Part shown: piece after piece, positions 15,301 to 24,300 of the stretch | Layout: every line of letters starts with the position of its first letter | Numbering within the stretch: the first letter of the stretch is position 1 | Made by a program: the position numbers and the translations under genes | NCBI GenBank assembly: GCA_903813345.2 | Contig: CAIIXF020000003.1 | Coordinates: 9,750,218 to 9,814,217, forward strand | DNA length: 64,000 nt | Reading direction: 5' to 3' | DNA from: Owenia fusiformis | Lineage: Eukaryota; Annelida; Polychaeta; Sabellida; Oweniidae | The notes under the pieces: generated by a model | The model's database searches: none | What the model was told of the DNA's origin: nothing | The model's input: the letters and a program-made list of their open reading frames with translations, nothing else

Positions 15301-18300
15301 AGAAATACATAGACTAATCATTACTAATAAGCCAAATGGGTTGCTCATGAACACCAAATGCAAGGTATAGTAGAGTGAACATTGGGACAGAGGTTTTCAT
15401 CACTTGACTTGAAAGCCTATGATGTAAAAAGCGAATGTCATTGTAATTGTATTATATTCATAATATAATATATGAAATAATTGATATAAACATGTAATAA
15501 ACTATCATGATAAACCATGACATCTCATTTCTTATCAACCCCGAGATGCCATGATATAATGAGCTTGATTTGGCGATCCAGGAGAGCTTAAAATTGAAGA
15601 TTTTTGAGATCTTTCATCCCAGCTCATATTTCATTTAATTGGGGTCATTAAACTTGTGTACATGTGCCTGTGCTAATATCTGTTGTTAAATACAATGCCT
15701 ATTATGTAATATATTGATGTATATGATTACATGATAACTATCACACTTATTGACAGTTATAATTCCTCCCATCTGATGTGCTCATATCACAGAATATGCC
15801 TCATAATCAGAGCATGTTTCAGGTGAAACAGAAAGATGCTATAAGTATCAGAATGGTAATGAACAACTTCATTCATTTCTTTAGAGAAGAGTTTTATTGC
15901 ATCAAGACTTTCGACTTGTATTCCCAAGCTTTTTGAATCTCGAATCTGAAAAAGATTTGGGGAAATGTCAAAATTATCCAAAGGCGTAACGTGTGCAGTA
16001 GACAGACGGACTTCGTTCTCCAAACCGAGACTAGTCTTTTACGTGGATAGAGTTAACTACATGAATGACATGCGTGTATGAATATGAAAGAGTTAATTAA
16101 GATTCAAGATTGAATCGACGTAGATGTTGCCGTAGACCTTTGATCAAGTCAATATTTTGACTTGTTATCTTTGATAATCTTTATTCAATTCAAGCTATTT
16201 GTTGATTGTATGGATAGTATATAGTTCGGTTACTTATTTAATTTATTTGTTGGTTCTTTGATCGGTTGGTCTTTCTCTTGCTAGTTGATTGCTTAGACTA
16301 GTGATATTTCATAGCATTACAGTAAGTTCTTTTGCATACCCAAATAACGTGTCTCAAATATGTAAGCATTAATCCTTTGCTTATAATCTCCTATAAGGAA
16401 ACGTTAATTATAAGTGATAGCTTATTATGCGAGAAGTGATGCAAGGGCAAAGTTTAAATTATGTGAATACATTAACACGCGGTACTAACTTCGACCGTTA
16501 ATTTGAATTTTTGACCTACCGGGTGTTTGAAAATCAAGGATGGCGAGTCTCATATTGCACCGTTTTTCTTCAAACTTATACCATTAAAAGCAAAACAAAA
16601 TTGCCTTTCTGTCGGTGCATTACTTTATTGTAAAGAGTTCCTTGTTCTAGCAGCGTTTTGGTCCCCAGCTGTTAGAAGGCCTTTTTACAGCCGGGGACCA
16701 AAATGCCGCTGCAAGTAGGGACTCTGTTGAGAAGAATAATGTACCAACAGAAAGGGATTTTTGCAATGCTTTGAATGGATCAAGTTTGAAGAAAAACGGT
16801 GCATTATGAGACTCGTAATCCTTGATTTTCAAACATCCCGTAGGTCAAAAATTCAAATTAACGGTCGAAGTTAGTACCGCGTGATTAACCAGACAATGAG
16901 GATATCAACGTTTCTCAATGACTCCTGTTTTATTTTAATTTGCAGTGTCATGTGGTGTCGATATTGTGGTTATTATTGATATATCGTGTAGGGTCATTAC
17001 CGAAAGAAAGTTAGCCGTAAATTCGTTCATGGAGAGCTTTGTTGCTGCCTTGGATATTGGACCTGGAGACGACAAAGTCCAGGTAACATCGAAATATGAT
17101 ATATCTAAGACCAATACATTCTATGTAAGGTATTGCCAAGGTTTCTTAGTACACAGTTTAGTACCAGTGTTTATTTAACAACTGTCAAAATGGGTTTAAA
17201 AATAACCTGATAAAATGTGTGAAAATGTTCACATTTTTTAAGACTTGGACCACCAAGCGTCACCTAATTAGGATTAGCTCAACACCATCTTCCATAGAGT
17301 TCATTCTTATAACCCTCACAGTTCATCAGTACAATACTGAGCAATAGAGAGGTTTCGCACAACGGGTTAGCTAAAACGTATTCGCATCCGTATATCATTA
17401 CGTTTACGGATACGTATTTCGATAATTTGCGTTTCGCAGTTCGTTTTTTGAAGTACATAATTATAAACGCATCTCAATCCGTGTCTAATTGTAGTGAAAA
17501 CTAGGGTCAAATAAAAGCCTTTATCTGATCTAAGATTTCAATACACCACTGAGAGTGTCAGCTTTCAGAATCACAACTCCATAAGTATTATTGGTGAATG
17601 CAAAAATACATATTAACCCTTTCGTCTCCAAGGGGCCATTTATTAATTTCATGAAATCAATTTCAAAATGAATATCTCTTAGGCTAGAAAAAATATTTTT
17701 TGTTGACAATAACCAATTCAGTGTCAAATTATACTTTGGGGAATATTTAAGGGTTTGAACACAGATAGGCAGGCTGAAATAGTGGTCATTGAGTGAAGTG
17801 CAGTACCGACTGCATTATGGTATAACATGCGTAAACATTTCTGTTTTCGGTAGAAATGATATTTGATATTCGAAATTAGTGTGTACATATGCGTTTACTT
17901 ATTTTTTCCTGAGAATATTAAGAATGCAGCAAGTGCGTTTTGACTTAAAGTGTGTGGTAATCTATATAGAGCGCGCGATTGTCCGTACTCGGGAACTATA
18001 AATAGGGCCAACCAAAGTTTGGTTCAGATAGGTGTGAGAGGACGGTCGAAACAGTGTGCTAAACATAAATTCGCATGTTTACAAATCTAGGTAAGTAACA
18101 TATTTTATATTGCAAATAATTATTCAAGATGTAACTCGTAAGGTATATTTTTATGTATTGATATAGTGTTGGGTATATATTTTGGATAAACATTGAAAAC
18201 TTCCACTGCATTATTTATCAGGCCGATACATATAAAATATCAACGTGTTGTGGATGATTGCACACGTAATGATAAGTACATGTGTACGACTTACTGATCC

Positions 18301-21300
18301 TTGGCATATGTACAATATGTATTGCAGAGTGGCGAACTGTACAACTGCTCAAGATATCTAAATGTTTTAATTTTGTTGATTATTCTCTTATTATATGTTG
18401 TTTACAAATACTGATTTATGTTTTGCTCGGTTCACTCCTCAGCATTCTTTCATTGAGATCAAATGATGTAATGGCGGATCTGGGCTAAAGTGCTTTAGGG
18501 CCACAATTATTGGGGCATTTCTAGGTATTTCTAGGGCATTTAGGGATGCTAAGTTGTATTGCCCCCCTCTCCCTTTTTGATTTCTGGATCTGTCCCTGGG
18601 ATGGGTCATATCAAATTACTTTTTGTGATTCAGTGAAACCTATAAATAAGCTAGCAATACGATTGAAGGACCAAAATGCAATATTGTATGATCATTTTGA
18701 GTGATATCCATTTTATTACGAATGAGCAAAGCGAAAAAAGATGTCAGAGAAGCATCAATATATACACGGGGTGCCAACTATGACGTAAAACGACCATTAA
18801 TTTGAATTTTAGACCTACCCGATGTTCGAAAATCAAGGATTGTGAGTGTCATACTGCACCGATTTTCTTCAAATTTGTTTTATACAAAGCAAAACAAAAA
18901 TGCCTTTCTGCCGATACATTGTCTTATTGTACAGAGTCTCTCGTTTTTGCAGCATTTTGATCCCCAGCTGAGAGAAACGCTTCTCAAAGCTGGGGACCAA
19001 GACGTCGCTAAAACGAGAGACTCTGTATAACAAAATAATGTACCAACAGAAAGGCATTTTTGTTGTGCTTTGTATAAAACAAATTTGAAGAAAATCGGGC
19101 AGTATGAGACTCACAATCCTTGATTTTCGAACATCGGGTAGGTCTAAAATTCAAATTAACGGTCGTTTTACGTCATAGTTGGCACCCCGTGATATAAGAG
19201 GAAAACAATCACAATTGCAGTTGTTTGTTCTCGCTGTAAATATTATCTAAACTATATGTTGTTATATGTTTCTTTTCAGTATGGCTGCAAAGAATAAAAA
19301 GTTCAAGAAGTTTATCGAACTCTCATTCAACAGTAAGGAGGAGAAGGACAACTTCAACGAGCAATGGAATGGCTTCCGCAAAAAGCGTCCAGATTTGTCT
19401 ACGATTGTGCAAGTTATGTACTATTTCTTATCCCTGGCTGTAAAATGCACAGATATTGGTAATGAAGCTGTTCCTGATGCCAATTTCCACTACAACAGTT
19501 TTGTGAACATTACCAAGGAACAAAGTAAATGTGAACGCTTATTTGTTACGTGTGAGTCGTCCATCAATTCGCTCGTTGGTGCCGTGTACAGCCTGGGTCA
19601 ACGCTGCCATTTTAGTAGAACTGCCATCGTTACTAGATTGGAAGATTTTGCGAACTTTGTGGCCACATTCACAATTTCAAATGGCAAGCACACATTTTTA
19701 TGGAAGTCATCGCCTTATATCGAAGGTTGGTCAAAATTTTTCGTGAACGAGAAAATGTCTTGTGGTGTAGTTTGTAGTGGACTTATGTATACTCCATTCA
19801 CCAGATTTTTAAATGCTACTACATTAGGAAGCACGAACGAGCGTGTTTATAATGAAACATGCAATCGTTTATCTACGATTATATCCAACGAAGCCAAAGC
19901 GTCTAAAGAAAGAGCGATACAAAATAGTTTAGCAGGCAGTGGGGCGTCTGGGATAACCATGGAGACCGATGCGTGTTTTTCTGCATTCCGCAATGCCAAG
20001 AGGAGTATAACATTTGGCCTTTGCAACGAAACGCATACTGTATTGGCAGATAAGGTGAAATCAACAAATCACGATGACAGTTCTGTCCAACGACATGAAA
20101 CGATTGCAACAAAGGAAATTCTAAATGATTTCAAACAGGAAGGAATTAAAGTTCGTTGCATCGTGCACGATTCTAACAATAGCGTGAGCAAGGTCGTAAA
20201 AGACGATTTTCCAGAAGTAAAGGAACAAAAAGACGTTTGGCATGTGATTAAAAATGTTATGTCATCTTTCAAAAAAATTTCGAAAGGGACAAAGAAAACT
20301 GAAAATATATGTTGGCATGGTCAGCTATTTGATAAATATGATGGAATTAAAAATCACATATGGTACTCCATCATGCACTCAGGAAATGATGAGACTCTAC
20401 TACGAGACAGTCTAGATGCGATCGTGTCACATTACCAAGGATACCACGAAAGTTGCAGGCTTACGAGCCATTGTGTAAGAAACCCAAGATATGCCCCATC
20501 TCGTGTGCTACTTACTGATCCAATTGCAATTGACCTCTTATCGAAATTTGTCCATGACACTTCAATATACAAAAATCCGCATCTCGTACTAGAAGGACTT
20601 AGCACAAGTTACGTTGAAGCGGCAAACAATGCTTTGCGTTCTTTTCTGCCTAAAAGGCATTCCTTTGGTGATACGTCATTTCAAGTCAGGGTTGATTTAT
20701 TTATTTTGCATTGGAATGAAAATGTTAATCGACCATTCAAGAGAGCGGTTGTTCCTCAAAACGAGGGAACTCCAAGAGAAAACAGTGGGCGAAAATATCA
20801 ATCAAAGAAAACATTTCAGTATTTGGAAAAGATTTGGATTAGTTACCTGGAAGCATAGATAAATTGTTTTTATTCGTAAACAAACGTCCAGAGAAAATAT
20901 ATAAATAGGTTGAACATAGATAAAAATGTTTTTATTAACTGTGATATATATGTTTGTTTGACTGGGTACTTTGTATCTGGTTTAGATTACAAGAATACAA
21001 TATTATGTACCCAGAAATACATTCAAAAATTGTATGTAGTGTTATATGTTTCACAGGCACAATAGCAGAGTCTTATGTTTATTTTTGGTAATACAACTTC
21101 AATATTTTATTCACAATATGAACAAAACCTTTTCTGAATTGAATAGAAATAAATAATTATAGCTTTGTCAATGTTTATTTATATTGTATATGCATCCCCA
21201 GTTCTTCACTGCCATTTGTGACCTTGATATGGCACCCCCTCCACATTTACATGTTACGTGTATGTGCGGCCCTCTAACCAGTACCAAAATGATGAACGTC

Positions 21301-24300
21301 CATTTGCCGATAATCTGAGAGACACATAAATGTATAAATCTGTCGTAACATATCTATTTAACAGTGTAAATTATGTGAATTTTCCAAAGATGATAATCCG
21401 AAAGGTCGATGTACCTTTGTAATGCAATCAGGCATTATCTGTCTTAGGAAAATTACATTCGGATGATTCCTGTGTCCAGGTGTCATCGCCCTTTTCTTCG
21501 CGACGTATTCTGGTCTTCGCCACGCTACTAAGTTTTCCATCAATGACCAGAAACGTTTATACAGCTTTTTTCTCTTGATGCGATTCCTATCTGATGGGTT
21601 ATTTTCATTGTCAAAACCAAGCCTGGGAACGACCGATATCTGCCCCACACATTTCAAGGTAGCAATGTTCACAGACCATATTGTAAGAGAGTGTCCATAT
21701 ACATAATGGTTTGTAAAAATACATACATTCTCATTCAGTTCAATACATAGTTTAATAACTTTAGAATAACATAATAAGGTATTCAACAAAAAAATCCACT
21801 TATCAATAGTGATTATATTGGTTATTTTGGAATACGAAAACAACGGGGCAGCGCAAGCATTATAAGGAAAACTGAGAATTATTTTGTACTGCACGAAATC
21901 TTCAATGCAAACACCCCTTAAAAACAAATAAACCCTTCTAATCCGAAAATGTAAACACTTTGGTCAACGTAGCTAATTGTATGAGTCCCTTAACATGAAA
22001 GCATGCACGCTTGACGTTACATCATCATATCCCTTTTGACCTCATCATATTTTTAAATATGCCTTTATAAGTACATTTATCAATGCTATAATTAGTTCCA
22101 AAGGAGCACGCGTAATCTCAACAAAGGGTTTAGAAAGGGTGTTGATCAATTGAAGAAACAAGCTGAAAATGCCATGTATGGAGTATTAGGAAAGTGTACA
22201 GAAATGAATTTACCAATTGATGTTCAATTAGAATTGTTTGATACGTTAATATTACCTATTTTGTGTTATGGCTGTGAAATATGGGAATTTTCAAAGGCTA
22301 TAAGAAATAGAAAATATTTTAAATGACTGTGGATCTTCATATATTTGGAATATACAAGAGTTTATATCAATGGATGCGTTGAAGCATATGGTGAAGAGGA
22401 AACTAAAAAATCAATTCCTACAGCAATGGCTATCAGACTTAGATAAATCTAAAACTTCATATTTTACATATTTTAACATTAAGAAAAATCTTATTTTTGA
22501 ACCCTATTTATGCCAACCAATAAGCACTAGATTATATATAACAAAACTTATAACTTCAAATCATAATCTTCCTATAGAAACAGGGAGATACATAAAAAGA
22601 CCAAGGTTAGAGAGAGTGTGTACCAAATGTAGCAGACTAGGAGATGAGTACCATTATATTTTAGAATGTAAACTTTTTGAAGATGACAGAAAAATACTTC
22701 GAGATAACTACTTCATTAGACAACCAAATATGTTAAAATTTAAAAGTTTGTTGTCAAATATTAAATATTCTGCAATTAAGTAAATTGATGAAGATTATTG
22801 GTGGTAGTGAATTAAACTAAACTGTATTATCATTGTATGTATGTGTACTATTTTATACTCACACAAGTGTGGGTAGGAATAAAGAATAAAAGAAAAAGTA
22901 AAAGAAAACTGTATAAAATAAGTGATTCACTATGTCTACGAGGGGTGATCAATAAGTAATGGACGCTTTTTTACACAGACACTTTTTATTGACCAATCCC
23001 TTTGATTTTCCTACCAATGATACATCATTCAAATATCTATCAATTCTGAAGATTTGAAGACAAAATATATAATACATGTTGATATATCCTTATTTCCGTG
23101 AAGGAGGTACAGGTACCCCGGGACCGACATTTAGGTCACATATTCAGTTTTTAGCCAGTTTGGTTTTGAGTTAGATTTGAACTTTTTGTATGCAACAAGT
23201 GTTGTATTGTTTGACATTTTTTGCTGACTGGTAACACATAAACAGAAAGTATTGTGATGTCAGAGTGTTGTATGGAAGGGGTTTGCAGGTCAATTTGAGA
23301 AAACATTGTGGAAGAAAGGGGCGGTGAGAGAAGGGAACGCCCTACTCCATATGGACAATGCACCTGCCCACAGATCTCAAAATGTTCAGAAAACAATATC
23401 CCTGGACCTCAAAATTGAGCCCTTGGCCAATGCACTATATTGTCCACATCTGCTCACATGTGACTTGTTTATTTCTATACTACTTATTTCTATAGAGAAA
23501 GGACGCAGGTTTGTTATAAAATTAACATTGATTAAATAAAACAACCCGTGCAACTGCTTCTTGCTACCATGTCAGAGAATGAATTCAGTCTGTCTCACAA
23601 TCTTGAGTTAAGAGGATGAGGAATTGTATACATGTAGCACTTGATGGAACCTATTTAGAGGGCCATGTGGAATGAATGTGGCATGAATACTACATAGAGA
23701 TGATAAAATATTAAAAATTAACTAAGGCATAACAAAATGGGGGAATTCATGACCATAATGGTTTGTTTTGTTCAGCCTGCATTCAACTGCATTGCATGTT
23801 AAACAAGCTAAAATAGCTTCAGAATATGTGATGTAAATGTCGGTCCCGGGGTACCTGTACCTCCTTCACGGAAATGAGGATATATCAACATGTATAATAA
23901 ATTTCGTTTTCAAATCGTCAGAGTTGATAGATAGTTGAATGATGTATCACTGTTAAGAAAATCGAAGGGATTGGTCTATAAAAAGCATCTGTGTAAAAAA
24001 GCGTCCATTACTTATTGATCACCCCTCGTATATCAAGCTCAAGTGAAATCTATCCAGCCAAATATTTGACCTTTATTTGAACATCTATTTACTCATATAT
24101 CGCATCTTTTTATTTCACTCAAAAGTAGAGTTCCATCTAAGCATATGCATACTTTCTTTTATAAAGTGATTCCAATAAATAGTTTCTCAGACATAACAAA
24201 CCATATAGGCATTCGTAGCCTTGCCCAAGTCGGTCTCTTACTCATCCTGATTTCTGGTGAAAGATATGACCGTCTAAAATTATTTGCCATACTGCACATG

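Larger units (their letters stand above)
14730..16945 (+). other. intron between EGF 13 and vWA
   Basis: About 2.2 kb without coding signal. It holds two palindromic MITEs (14958-15378 and 16476-16883) and unique AT-rich sequence. Confidence 0.6.

Noticed and set aside
16527-16832. Overlapping frames on both strands starting MKIKD
   Set aside because: Both strands encode similar peptides because the region is a palindrome (MITE).
19266-19280. Start of the 525-aa transposase at 19266
   Set aside because: The codons 19266-19280 include the splice acceptor TTCTTTTCAG; the ATG at 19281 is the first in the exon.
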